Below are positions 42,804 through 52,800 of a DNA stretch of 64,000 nt, piece by piece. The notes under the pieces were generated by a model that searched no databases, was not told the DNA's origin, and saw only the letters and a program-made list of their open reading frames with translations. The first letter of the stretch is position 1. Every line of letters starts with the position of its first letter. Both the position numbers and the translations under genes were made by a program. The DNA is from Sedimentisphaerales bacterium (GTDB lineage: Bacteria > Planctomycetota > Phycisphaerae > Sedimentisphaerales > SM23-30), in the NCBI GenBank assembly GCA_028281535.1, contig JANQJS010000042.1, forward strand, positions 1-64,000, given 5' to 3'.

Positions 42804-42831
42804 TTGCCTAAACCCTGAAAAATCATAGACT
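42804..42831 (+). promoter_or_regulatory. Promoter of the lptF-lptG pair
   Basis: TTGCCT, a 16-nt spacer and TAGACT. The -10 ends only 10 nt before the ATG at 42842, so the transcript would be leaderless or nearly so. A TTGACA at 42796-42801 is an alternative -35 but with poor spacing. Confidence 0.35.
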
Positions 42832-42841
42832 AATAAAGATT

Positions 42842-44515
42842 ATGGTATTTACGATACAACGATATATTTTCTGGGACCTGCTGAAAACCTTCCTGATGGC
42901 CACGGCGATACTGAGCTTGATTTTAGGTTTAGGTGTGATGCTCCGTCCGCTCAAAGAGTATGGCGTCGAGCCGACACGTGTACCCGAACTTATATTATGT
43001 ACGCTGCCCATTACCTTAACCATGGTCGTTCCCATTGCGGCTCTGCTTTCTGCAACACTAACTTATGGTCGATTGGCGGTTGATAATGAAATTAATGCAT
43101 GTCGCAGCAGCGGAATTGGATTGATAACATTAATGTATCCAGCGTTGACCTTGGCTTTACTGGTTGCCTTTGGGACCTTACTACTTGCTTTCCATGTGAT
43201 TCCCTCGTTTACCGCTCGGTTTGACGAGATCATTAAATCGGACGCCGAAGCGATAATCTATCGTAACATTGAAAAATCCGGTAGCCTTGGAAAACTTGGT
43301 GGCGAATTTTCGCGTTATCAGGTTTACGCCCAAAGAGCTTATCCTGAAAAGCATCGTCTGGAAAATGTGACCGTGCTGCAAACCGATAAACAAGACATTC
43401 AAGCTGTCTTCTCAGCACGTGCGGTAACTATTAAATTTACCACCGAAAATGATCGCCAGGAAATGGTGCTTAAGCTCTACGATTACACCTCAAACAATCG
43501 TCGCGGCGGCGATGAAATGTCCACTCAGGCAAAATCGACCGAACTGATTATCCCCATGCCTAGCATTTGGCAGGATGATATCAAATTCAAAAAGCTCGAT
43601 CAGATGCAAAAAATCCGAGAGGACATGACGCGATTTGGCCCAATCAATGATCTATTTGAAAATTACAAACGCCAGCTGGCCATCGAAAATTTTTACCACC
43701 ACTGTGATCAGCATCTTTCAGAACCAGGCAATTTTATCGATTTTTCTATTAATAATGATCGCCTTCGCGTTCGAGCCCAGGATGTCACCCTCAAATCTCC
43801 CTTGAATAAAAAGGCTCAGGAAAAAGGTCGAATCAAAGGGGCTATGCGTAAGATTCGCTCTGCCAATTTGGCTCCACTCGAAACGGGAAAAGTTGAAATA
43901 GATTACTATTATAAAGGGCGACCAAATACGCCATCGCGACAATTCAAAGCGAACAAAGTCAAATTACAAGTGGATCCTTTACGCAGAAACATGAGAGCGA
44001 ATTTGGCTCTGGAGAATGTCACCTGGACCAACCATACCAATCCTCGCGAATACAGTGATCGCAATTACCTGATTCCAAATTTAAAAATTCCTGATAGTAT
44101 TCAAGCTCAATCCAATAACCTAACGCTACCTGAAGTTTTAGCTAATCCAGCCCACCCAGAAAATACCTCTAATTTTTTAAATCTACTTTATAAGCGTCTA
44201 AAGAAAAGTTGTAATGAACTCGAGGCAGAAATCGTCGTTGAACTTCATACACGCTTGGCATTTGGCGTCAGTTGCGTCGTGTTGGTACTTTTTGGTTCGG
44301 CATTAGGAGTTATATTGAAAAGTGGCCACTTGTTGAGTGCTTTTGGTGTAAGTTGTATTCCCGCGATATTTTGTCTAACAACTATTTTCACCGGAAAACA
44401 TATTGTCGAAGACAGTGCCTCCAGCATGGGCAGCGGCATGCTCTTTCTCTGGTCAGGTATTATCATCGTGGCAATCGCCGATTTTGTTATATACAAAAAA
44501 CTATTGAAACAATAA
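42842..44515 (+). CDS. LptF/LptG-family permease (first subunit)
   Basis: 557 residues. The family fold is seen: an N-terminal set of helices (FLMATAILSLILGLGVM, LCTLPITLTMVVPIAALLSATLTYGRLAVDNEINACRSSGI, split here over its length) and a C-terminal set (LAFGVSCVVLVLFGSALGVIL, SAFGVSCIPAIFCL, LFLWSGIIIVAIADF). A large periplasmic domain of about 350 residues lies between, longer than in E. coli LptF. It should work with the partner encoded 4 nt downstream as the LPS-export permease pair with LptB. It could be LptF or LptG. No LptB or LptC is near. AATAAAG, not a good ribosome-binding site, precedes the ATG. Confidence 0.85.
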   Translation: MVFTIQRYIFWDLLKTFLMATAILSLILGLGVMLRPLKEYGVEPTRVPELILCTLPITLTMVVPIAALLSATLTYGRLAVDNEINACRSSGIGLITLMYPALTLALLVAFGTLLLAFHVIPSFTARFDEIIKSDAEAIIYRNIEKSGSLGKLGGEFSRYQVYAQRAYPEKHRLENVTVLQTDKQDIQAVFSARAVTIKFTTENDRQEMVLKLYDYTSNNRRGGDEMSTQAKSTELIIPMPSIWQDDIKFKKLDQMQKIREDMTRFGPINDLFENYKRQLAIENFYHHCDQHLSEPGNFIDFSINNDRLRVRAQDVTLKSPLNKKAQEKGRIKGAMRKIRSANLAPLETGKVEIDYYYKGRPNTPSRQFKANKVKLQVDPLRRNMRANLALENVTWTNHTNPREYSDRNYLIPNLKIPDSIQAQSNNLTLPEVLANPAHPENTSNFLNLLYKRLKKSCNELEAEIVVELHTRLAFGVSCVVLVLFGSALGVILKSGHLLSAFGVSCIPAIFCLTTIFTGKHIVEDSASSMGSGMLFLWSGIIIVAIADFVIYKKLLKQ

Positions 44516-44519
44516 TTTT

Positions 44520-45689
44520 ATGGATTCTAAACAGAATAAAACAGTTCGAGTAGATCTGGGATTTTCACCCAAAATCCTGGACCGTTATGTAGCTAAAGAA
44601 TTTCTCTTAAGCTACGTTGTTGCTGTTGCCTCTGTTTTGTCGTTACGTATTGTGATGGATCTATTAATTCTTGGCGACGAATTTGTTGAAGCCAATGCCG
44701 CCGGAGAAGCACCGGGAGCCTTAACGGTCATTGGCTATATTTTCGATTATTACTGGCCAAAAATATTTGAATATTTTCGTGATTTCTCAGGCACCATGAT
44801 CTTTCTAGCGGCCTGCTTTTCATTGGTACGAATGACACGACAAAATGAACTCACTGCCATATTAGCTTCTGGTGTTAGTCTAAAACGTATTATAGCTCCC
44901 ATTGTATTTATTGCGTTATTTCTAAATGTTCTAATGGTCATTGACCAGGAAGTTATCTTACCCAAATTGGCAGACAAACTTGTCAGACGTCCTGACGAGC
45001 GAGATGCACTAAGGAAAAAACCCGTATGGCTGCTCCCTGATGTACATGGATCCTTATTATCTGCTACAAAATTTGATCCTGAGAAAAATGAGATGGAAAA
45101 TTTCTTCGTAGTTCTTTGCCATGAGGAAATTGCTATGGGGCACATCGCCTCTAAAAAGGCCACTTGGAACGCATCTGACAATCGCTGGGATCTTCAGGAT
45201 GGTTTATTCGTCAGTTACGATGGCATCACCGAACATCCAGCATTGAAACCAGAATGGGCGTCAAGTAATTATGGCGTGATACCTGTGCCCTATTACGAAT
45301 CGAATCATTCTGCTAATTATCTATGGAAACAACGAAATTCGAATTTCAAAACATTGTTGAGTAGCGACCAGCTAACAAGTATTATCCAAAAAGAAATCAA
45401 GGCAGGTGAACAGCGAGAAGCCATCAGCGAGAAGCATTTTAGATTTACAGATCCCATGATCAACATGGCCATGCTTTTACTGGGACTTCCCATGCTGATA
45501 TCCCGTGAACGACGCAACACCAAAACCAGCCTGATACTCGCTACGATTGGACCCCTGACCTGCTTTATGTTCACATTTATCTGCAAATTGATCGGTGCAG
45601 AGCTGGCAAATCCCCTGTTGGCAGCCTGGATGCCATTGATTATCTTTTTGCCATTATCGGTCCTGGCACTGGATAGCTTAAAGACTTAA
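44520..45689 (+). CDS. LptF/LptG-family permease (second subunit)
   Basis: 389 residues, close to E. coli LptF/G length. Helix groups at the start (ILDRYVAKEFLLSYVVAVASVLSLRIVMDLL) and end (MINMAMLLLGLPMLISRERRNTKTSL, ATIGPLTCFMFTFICKLIGAEL, AWMPLIIFLPLSVLAL) frame a beta-jellyroll-like periplasmic domain. The VRMTRQNELTAILASGVSLKRII motif is the family's coupling-helix signature. It starts 4 nt after the first subunit's stop, so they are translated as a pair. tRNA-Glu follows. Confidence 0.88.
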   Translation: MDSKQNKTVRVDLGFSPKILDRYVAKEFLLSYVVAVASVLSLRIVMDLLILGDEFVEANAAGEAPGALTVIGYIFDYYWPKIFEYFRDFSGTMIFLAACFSLVRMTRQNELTAILASGVSLKRIIAPIVFIALFLNVLMVIDQEVILPKLADKLVRRPDERDALRKKPVWLLPDVHGSLLSATKFDPEKNEMENFFVVLCHEEIAMGHIASKKATWNASDNRWDLQDGLFVSYDGITEHPALKPEWASSNYGVIPVPYYESNHSANYLWKQRNSNFKTLLSSDQLTSIIQKEIKAGEQREAISEKHFRFTDPMINMAMLLLGLPMLISRERRNTKTSLILATIGPLTCFMFTFICKLIGAELANPLLAAWMPLIIFLPLSVLALDSLKT

Positions 45690-45800
45690 AGCCCCTTGGG
45701 AATAATGACGAATAAAAATCATGTATTTATAAATATTTATCCGATTTTACCTTTGACAGAGATCTGCCAAAATGGTAAAAACTCTCTTTCCAAATTAGAC

Positions 45801-45875
45801 GGCCCCATCGTCTAGTCAGGTCTAGGACACAGGGTTTTCATCCCTGCAACACGGGTTCGAATCCCGTTGGGGTCA
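45801..45875 (+). tRNA. tRNA-Glu (anticodon TTC)
   Basis: Acceptor GGCCCCA pairs with TGGGGTC (one G-U). The anticodon arm CAGGG-TTTTCAT-CCCTG gives TTC. The T arm is ACGGG-TTCGAAT-CCCGT and the discriminator is A at 45875. No CCA is encoded. Confidence 0.95.
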
Positions 45876-46151
45876 TTTTAAATTCCTGTAGATAAAAGAC
45901 TTGCACTTAGCACCTCACGAAATTTGTCAAATCAGTATCTTAATTATATTTATCTATTTCATACAGTATCGTTGCTTAAATAATAATTCCCTTGCTCGTC
46001 TTTGCTATATCAACGTCTGTAATCGCATATTATATTTTGTGGATGCAATTACCTAAATATCTCGATTCTTGATCTGGGCCTTTGCTTGTTTTCATTATCT
46101 TTTGGGCCAAAAGATGTCTATCGATAAGAGGTCTACGTAATCCATCATTTT

Positions 46152-47843
46152 TTATATTTTCTCTTTGATTTGTTTAATAATGGGAGCAATCGAATCTATT
46201 GACATATCAAATTTAAGTCCCGCACACTGAAATAATTCGGGCAGTGACTTTGAACCACCAAACGCCATTGCCTTTTTGAGTTTAGCTAATGTCCTCGGGT
46301 AATCTGACTTTGAGTGCAACCATAGTTGCAATGCACCTAGCTTGGCGATACTATATTCAATATAATAAAAAGGTGCTTCATAAATATGTAGTTGCCTCTG
46401 CCAACTTGAAGCTTCGCTATCCTCGTAACCATCATAATTAACTATCCCTCCAAAACGTTTACACAATTTAAGCCAACATTCAGTACGTTCGTCAATTGTA
46501 TGATTGGGATTACTGTATATGTAATGTTGAAAGGCATCTATCATTGCATCCCAGGGTAAAATTCGCAACATGGACTCTAAATGCGTTTTAATAATGCGAT
46601 TGGCATCATCCGGCGTAAAAATATGGTGAATATGGTCAAGAGCAAAAAGCTCCATACTCATCGCAACTAATTCCGCAAATTCAATAGGGCTTGTTCGATA
46701 AGAAATAAATTGATGATGTCTCGCGGCATAATAGTGAAACGCATGACCACATTCATGCATAAGCCCTCGTAAATCGCAATAAGTTCCAATGGTATTTAGA
46801 AAAATAAATGGGTGACGCGAATGTTCATAAAGTGCAATATAACCACCTGGCATTTTTCCTTTTCGATTATCAAGATCAAAATAATTATTCTTTCGCATGT
46901 CTTGATAATAGTCATGAAAATCCTTATCAATCAAACTTATAACATATTCTGACCGCTCGCAAAGTTCTTCTGGGGATATAATGGGATATTTGGGAGTTGG
47001 CCCATCAACATTAATACTCATATCCCATGGCCGTAATGAAGACAGATCAAAAGCTTTCAATCTCTTTTCTTGCAAAGAAACACATACAGGAACAACAAGC
47101 TTTTCGATGGTATCATGAAGAACTAAACAATCTTCCTTTGTATAATCGATTCTTTTTCTATTTAAAAAGGCATATTCCTGATAATTTTTGAAATCACAAT
47201 TAATCGCAATTTGATGCCGACACTCTATCATATCAGACAAGATCTTATCTAGTTTGTCCTTATCAAGTAAATGCTTTTCACTTTCACTGACCCACGCTTT
47301 TTTACGTATTTTACGATCTTCACTTTCCAGGTATCTAGAAAGCATATTACTTTTTTCCTCTTTACCATCCATAGTAAAGGTTTGATTGCTAGCAATGGCC
47401 TGATACTCTCGAATAAGTTTTTGCTCTTCGTTTATTAAGGAAGCATTACTAGCTGAATATAGTTTTAAGTTATTACGTTGATTTAAATGGTAGATTGAAT
47501 AGTATGCTTCCGGCAGAAATTTTCTAAATGGACAATCAATATATTTTTGGTTAATCTTATTTTCGTATTTCTTGCTAACAGTGTAAATTTCTTCGGAAAA
47601 ACGTGTATAGTTATCAAATAGTGTTTTATTCATTGTATCTAGCGTGTATTTCACATAGTAATCATTACGAGCTTGCTCAATAATGCTAAAGACCTGATCG
47701 CAATAATCTAACCACTCTATCAAGTCTCCCAATGAATGCACCTGCACATCTAATAAATAAGTATAACAAGAATTAATTTCACCCTGACACTCCAGAATAT
47801 TCGATAAATTTGATGATAATATTTCTATCGATGTATCAATCAC
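46152..47843 (-). CDS. M3-family oligoendopeptidase
   Basis: 563 residues with a GTG start and an AAGGA site about 9 nt upstream. The zinc motif HECGH is in LMHECGHAFHYYAAR, and the third-ligand Glu is in SPIEFAELVAMSME. The N-terminal half is all helical, as in PepF/M3 peptidases. It should degrade short peptides in the cytoplasm. The gene is more AT-rich than its neighbours and has unusually Tyr/Asn/Lys-rich residues, which could mark acquisition by transfer. It has no operon partner. Confidence 0.92.
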   Translation of the reverse strand: MIDTSIEILSSNLSNILECQGEINSCYTYLLDVQVHSLGDLIEWLDYCDQVFSIIEQARNDYYVKYTLDTMNKTLFDNYTRFSEEIYTVSKKYENKINQKYIDCPFRKFLPEAYYSIYHLNQRNNLKLYSASNASLINEEQKLIREYQAIASNQTFTMDGKEEKSNMLSRYLESEDRKIRKKAWVSESEKHLLDKDKLDKILSDMIECRHQIAINCDFKNYQEYAFLNRKRIDYTKEDCLVLHDTIEKLVVPVCVSLQEKRLKAFDLSSLRPWDMSINVDGPTPKYPIISPEELCERSEYVISLIDKDFHDYYQDMRKNNYFDLDNRKGKMPGGYIALYEHSRHPFIFLNTIGTYCDLRGLMHECGHAFHYYAARHHQFISYRTSPIEFAELVAMSMELFALDHIHHIFTPDDANRIIKTHLESMLRILPWDAMIDAFQHYIYSNPNHTIDERTECWLKLCKRFGGIVNYDGYEDSEASSWQRQLHIYEAPFYYIEYSIAKLGALQLWLHSKSDYPRTLAKLKKAMAFGGSKSLPELFQCAGLKFDMSIDSIAPIIKQIKEKI

Positions 47844-48000
47844 TCAATCTTATTCCTTATTAAATAATTCCTCCAATCTCGCCGCAATCTTGCAAAGTGT
47901 CCGACCTCTTGTGTCATATAATATTAGTAATAACTGGTGTTGTCGAGCGTGAAATTACCATTAAGAATAAATACTTTTTAAAATTATACACTCCAGAGAT

Positions 48001-48040
48001 AAAAAAAGGAGTATTCCAATCTTCTGATCGAAATACTCCT
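48001..48040 (-). terminator. Rho-independent terminator of the di-heme cytochrome gene
   Basis: On the minus strand AGGAGTATT and AATACTCCT form a perfect 9-bp stem with a 16-nt loop, followed by seven T. It lies 39 nt after the stop codon. Confidence 0.88.
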
Positions 48041-48078
48041 AATAATTCATTTATGAACGCTTAAAATCTGCCAGTTAG

Positions 48079-49539
48079 CTATTTGGTAGGCACTTTCATA
48101 GATTTTAAAAACTTTATTACTGCCAATTGATCCTCTTCGGACAGTGTAAAATATTCATCACGACTCTCACGGGCATCGCCGCCATGGTAATGAATGGCTT
48201 CTGTTAGTGTCGTCAAATCGCCACGATGGCCATAGGGATCTGAACTTCCGGCATCCCATAATTTACGAGTTAAAAACTGTTCTGTTGGACGAGGTTGATC
48301 TGCAATGGTAAAATCATCAGGATCTGCAAAACCAGATAACATCCCTTGCGGCAACTGTTCATTTGCAAAATGATTTAAATCATCATCATTCAAATCCCAA
48401 CGTTTCAAATCAGTAAATGCATTTACAATCCCGGCACCTTTATTCTGACCTTTTTCCACTCTCTCCAAGAATCCTCTACGTACCAAATTCACCTTAACGA
48501 CTTCATCCACATCATCTGGATGCAAATTACCAGAAGGATTATAAGGATTTGGCTCGCTAAATACAGGATTATTTAATAGCAACTCAGGCTTATGACATGT
48601 GGCACAGCCCACTTGATTAAAAAGATCGCGTCCTCGACGAATCTCTTTACGCTTAGCAGGTCTTTTTGGCCACTGAATTGCAGGAGTAGGCAATGTTGCC
48701 TGATAAAGCGATAACGCTGTAACATCACCCGTAGTTAATTCATTGACCATACCATCTTGATCTGCATCTACATCCAAACCAAAACGTTCGGTGGTTTGCA
48801 TGCCATGATGATGATTCATGGCGTTATTCGTAAATTCACGAAGCGATACTACCGCTCCTTTTTGATGGAAAGGTTTGATAATTAAATCCCAATCCACACC
48901 TTCAATATTACTCGGGTCTATTTTACCATCAGGCAATACCGTGATAGAACCAAAACTAACATCTTTAGTGACTAAATCTTTTGTCACAGATTCACCAGAT
49001 TCTTCTGCTTCTGCACGAGCCGCTTCGCGTATAGCGATCAAGTCATCTGACATTTCACGCGCCAACATTTCAATGGCGCCTGCACCATGCATACCGAGCG
49101 TGTTACGTTCATTACTGAATTCAGGTGAAACAGAAAATGTCACAGGATCCAATGCTTGGGCTAACACAAACACATTGGCTACGATATCACCGGCACCACC
49201 AGATGATGGAATATTGTGACAACCAGCACAAGAATTGGATTCCGGCGCGGATGTACGTATAAATTCAGGCTGATCCGCAATTCTTGGAGCTCCCGTCCCT
49301 GTAGAAGCTGGCCGCCCTTGCCCATCTGCTTTATTGAATCGAGCATCAAACAATAAATTACCTTGCTTAATTATTTCTTTAAGACTGTACTGGCCATCTT
49401 CAATATCTTGTTGGTCCATATGAAATTCGACAACTGGGGGATCAATAATTACAGGAGGATCAATTGCCAAAACAGAAGAGACTGCCCCTAAAGAAAGTAA
49501 ACATACCATTAATTGTCTGACCAAAGAATAAAGGTTCAT
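48079..49539 (-). CDS. Exported di-heme cytochrome c oxidoreductase (DHOR/peroxidase-like)
   Basis: 486 residues. A signal peptide (residues 1-25, ...LSLGAVSSVLA) is followed by two c-type heme motifs, CAGCHN (SNSCAGCHNIPSSGG) and CATCHKPEL. HGAGAIEMLAREM and YGHRGDLTTLTEAIHYHGGDA resemble the di-heme oxidoreductase family. The family is often annotated as thiol oxidoreductase or putative peroxidase. True activity is unknown. AAGGAG 7 nt before the ATG fixes the start. It lies directly downstream of the radical-copper oxidase on the same strand, but a terminator and 319 nt separate them. Confidence 0.87.
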   Translation of the reverse strand: MNLYSLVRQLMVCLLSLGAVSSVLAIDPPVIIDPPVVEFHMDQQDIEDGQYSLKEIIKQGNLLFDARFNKADGQGRPASTGTGAPRIADQPEFIRTSAPESNSCAGCHNIPSSGGAGDIVANVFVLAQALDPVTFSVSPEFSNERNTLGMHGAGAIEMLAREMSDDLIAIREAARAEAEESGESVTKDLVTKDVSFGSITVLPDGKIDPSNIEGVDWDLIIKPFHQKGAVVSLREFTNNAMNHHHGMQTTERFGLDVDADQDGMVNELTTGDVTALSLYQATLPTPAIQWPKRPAKRKEIRRGRDLFNQVGCATCHKPELLLNNPVFSEPNPYNPSGNLHPDDVDEVVKVNLVRRGFLERVEKGQNKGAGIVNAFTDLKRWDLNDDDLNHFANEQLPQGMLSGFADPDDFTIADQPRPTEQFLTRKLWDAGSSDPYGHRGDLTTLTEAIHYHGGDARESRDEYFTLSEEDQLAVIKFLKSMKVPTK

Positions 49540-49796
49540 TTTTCTACTCCTTCCAATGTTGAAAATGATAAACTGTTAGAGAAACCTCTTGAACACACTA
49601 AAAACCCCACATAATGCGAACACGCAAAATGTCGTAATTACGAGTAATTATAGCTGAGCGAAGAACATTTATCAAGATGCATTATGCATAAAATTAAAAG
49701 TGACAAGCATTTACTATAAAAAAGCAAGGAATTGGATAGCTCACCCCAAAATAGAAACAAAATATTTTATTAATCTAAATACCTTATTAAATTCTA
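49540..49796. other. Intergenic region, nothing recognised
   Basis: The stretch between the di-heme cytochrome start and the copper-oxidase terminator. Short open frames only, with no ribosome-binding sites. A short TCGTAATTACGA palindrome is visible near 49632-49643. Confidence 0.35.
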
Positions 49797-49835
49797 TAAA
49801 AAACGGTGTAGCAAAAAACATCTTTACCACACCGT
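49797..49835 (-). terminator. Rho-independent terminator of the copper-oxidase gene
   Basis: On the minus strand 11-nt arms (ACGGTGTGGTA / TGCTACACCGT, two wobbles) with an 11-nt loop are followed by TTTTTTA. It lies 24 nt after the stop. Confidence 0.88.
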
Positions 49836-49858
49836 CACATAAAATTCATAATAATAAT

Positions 49859-52800
49859 TTATGGCACAAGATTAAACTTCACCTCAGACAAACTGGTAAA
49901 TGAATCGCCACTGAAATTTGAATTAACTTTCAAGTGAACATAACGTGCACAGATACCACCAAAGTCTGGCCCAACAAAACCAGTATAGGTTGCCAGTCCT
50001 GAGGCTTGCTGGAAGGTATATGTTCCTAAAGTTGTCCAGTTTAAACCATCCTGAGAATGATAAATCGTCACACTATTGATGCCGCGGCCCGTGCAACAAG
50101 ATTCATTATGATTCCAGACATGCATCAAACCAAGCGTATACAAATGACCAAAGTCATATTGAATCCAATGACCAGTGTCGCCAGCAACGGGGTCCGTCGA
50201 TGGAGCTGAACTCTGCCAAGCGGTTAGATTACTAGTATCATGCTGATTACCTGTTAAGCCCGATCCATTCACTGTTTGAATGCCTGCAGACTCACCTTCA
50301 TCATCACTACTATAAGTCACGTTGATACCGGTCGATTGACCAGCACCAAGAAAATCTGTGAATGGTTGACCACTGCCACACAAAGGCGCATCCGTCGTTG
50401 TACATGCCGATACAGATGCAGTATTTGTGAAACCTAAACTATCACGCGATTGAACCGTGTAACAATATTGCGTACTAGCAGATAAACCAGTATCAGAATA
50501 CAACGGTGATGCTTGCCATGCACTATCGGTTCCACCAGCGTTACCCGAGGTTTCATCAAAGAAGTAATCAACAGGAGATGATGCGTCAATGGCAACAGTT
50601 GCAGCCATACTAATATCAGATGGGCTGGTCGCTGCAGGTAGTGAATCAAAAGTAGCTGGATTAGGTTGAGGCCCTTCTGAATCAATTGATAACAACCATA
50701 AGCTATGTAAAATAGCAACATCATCCAACGTTACTTGTCCATCGCAGGTAAAATCAGCACCGCTACAATAATTATTGCTCGCATGGCAACCAGACATCAA
50801 CCAAGGATTGATCATCAATTGGAGATCTAACAAATTAACGACATTATCATTGTTGATATCAGGATTGGGCCCTTCTGTTTGAACCGCTGCAATCACAGAG
50901 GGCGTAGTTTCAAAACCAAGGGCATCTCGTGCTTTCACGCTGTAACTATAATTGGAACACGGCTGTAATCCTGAATCTTCATACACGCGTGAAGATTGCC
51001 AACCACTATCAGTTCCACCGCTATTACCCGACGTTTCATCAAAGAAATATTCTGTCGGTGAATTTTGCCCATCAAAAGCTTGCGAGGCTGTCATCGCAGC
51101 TCGACTACTGGATATTGAAAAAGGCAATGAATCAAACGTCATTGGATTTGGATGAGGTGCGGCGGTATCCACACCTCCATTGATGGTAATGGTGCCTTGC
51201 ATAAAACTAGGAGGACCACTGCCATGAATGTGACAATGATAATTATAAGCATTTGCGGATCCTGCATCACCAGTCGAATTATCCAAAAATGTTTGGTCAA
51301 AAGTCATTGAATATACAAAACCATTCGGATTGGTCACTACAGGCACCGCTGAAGATGCAAATAAAATCTGACTTGGATTATTTAAATAAAAATTATGACC
51401 ACCAGAAAGTCCAGCCCATACATTATGTCCATCCTCCAGAAACGTCCACTGGACAGTGTCTCCAACATTGATCGTAATATTGGCAGGTGTAAATATTTGA
51501 CCTGGCCCAACGGAAACATCTGTAAAACCATCTTCCACGGCTGTCGTTGCACAACTATTCGCCGAGGCGGCAGTGGTATTTCCCTGGCCATCACGTGACT
51601 GAACCATATAGCAATATTGTGTACCTCCCATTAATTCGTGATCATAGTAGACAGAACTTTGTTGCCAACCACTATCGGTTCCACCACTATTACCAGACGT
51701 TTCATCAAAATTATATTCGATAGGCAAACTGTCATCACTGGCTGTCGTTGCGGTCATCGAGATAACGGCATCACCAATCGCTACGGGACTAGATATAAAG
51801 GTTGCAGGGTTTGGCGAAGGAGGCGTGGTATCAGGCCCTGCTATCGTCGACTGACAAACACTATTTGAATAACTTGTCTCATTCGGAGTACCAGCACTAT
51901 CACGACTACGAACACGATAACAGTATTGCGTTAGTTCTACCAGGTCAGTGTCTGTATATATAATACCATTTTGCCACGCACTATCAGTGCCTCCAGTATT
52001 GCCAGACGTTTCATCAAATTGATACTGCACAGGTAAACTGCCTTCTGCATCAATCGATACTGTGGATTGTACTGTTAAAGAATTTTCTGTCACGTTAGTA
52101 AATGTGTCGATACTTGGCTGACTAGGCGCATTTGAATCTGGTCCTGGAGCTGTACCACTAATCTTTATCCACTTGGCCACAGATGGGACTTCCACCCCAC
52201 TATTATTCGACAGAATAAAAAGTAAATAATAACCAGGCGGAATCAGATTCGGATTCGAAGGAATGCTCACTGTCAACGCAGAACCACTATCGGTATAACT
52301 TAATGGTACACCAATCATATTATAGCTAAAATGGTGCGTTTGCGTTCCTGGACGATGCAAAGCGACTTTAGAAATGGAGCCACCAGTTGAGGTATAAGGC
52401 ACATTGATATTATCGCCATAGACAGCTGTTGTTGGTGCAGAGGTAATAACTGGACGAGCCCCATTAAATAAATATGGCGGGGAATACATTTCCATATGAG
52501 CGGATTCGCCAAAAGCACCCGGTCCACTGTATGGAGCAGAATTTGTACCTCCACTCGTCGTCACACGTCCATCTGGCATTAATACACAGGTTGAATGATA
52601 AATACGGTTTACTACCATGGGAGCACTGGCTGTCCAAGCATTGGAAACAGGATCATAGAAAGCTTCTGATCCTCCACCACCAATCACAAAAACATGGCCA
52701 TTGGGAAGCAGTGCAACATCTTGATAATTTGTATCAGGCCCAGGCTTATTCGGTAAAGCTTGCCATGTCGGAATGGGGGCACTTAGATCAATAATATCAG

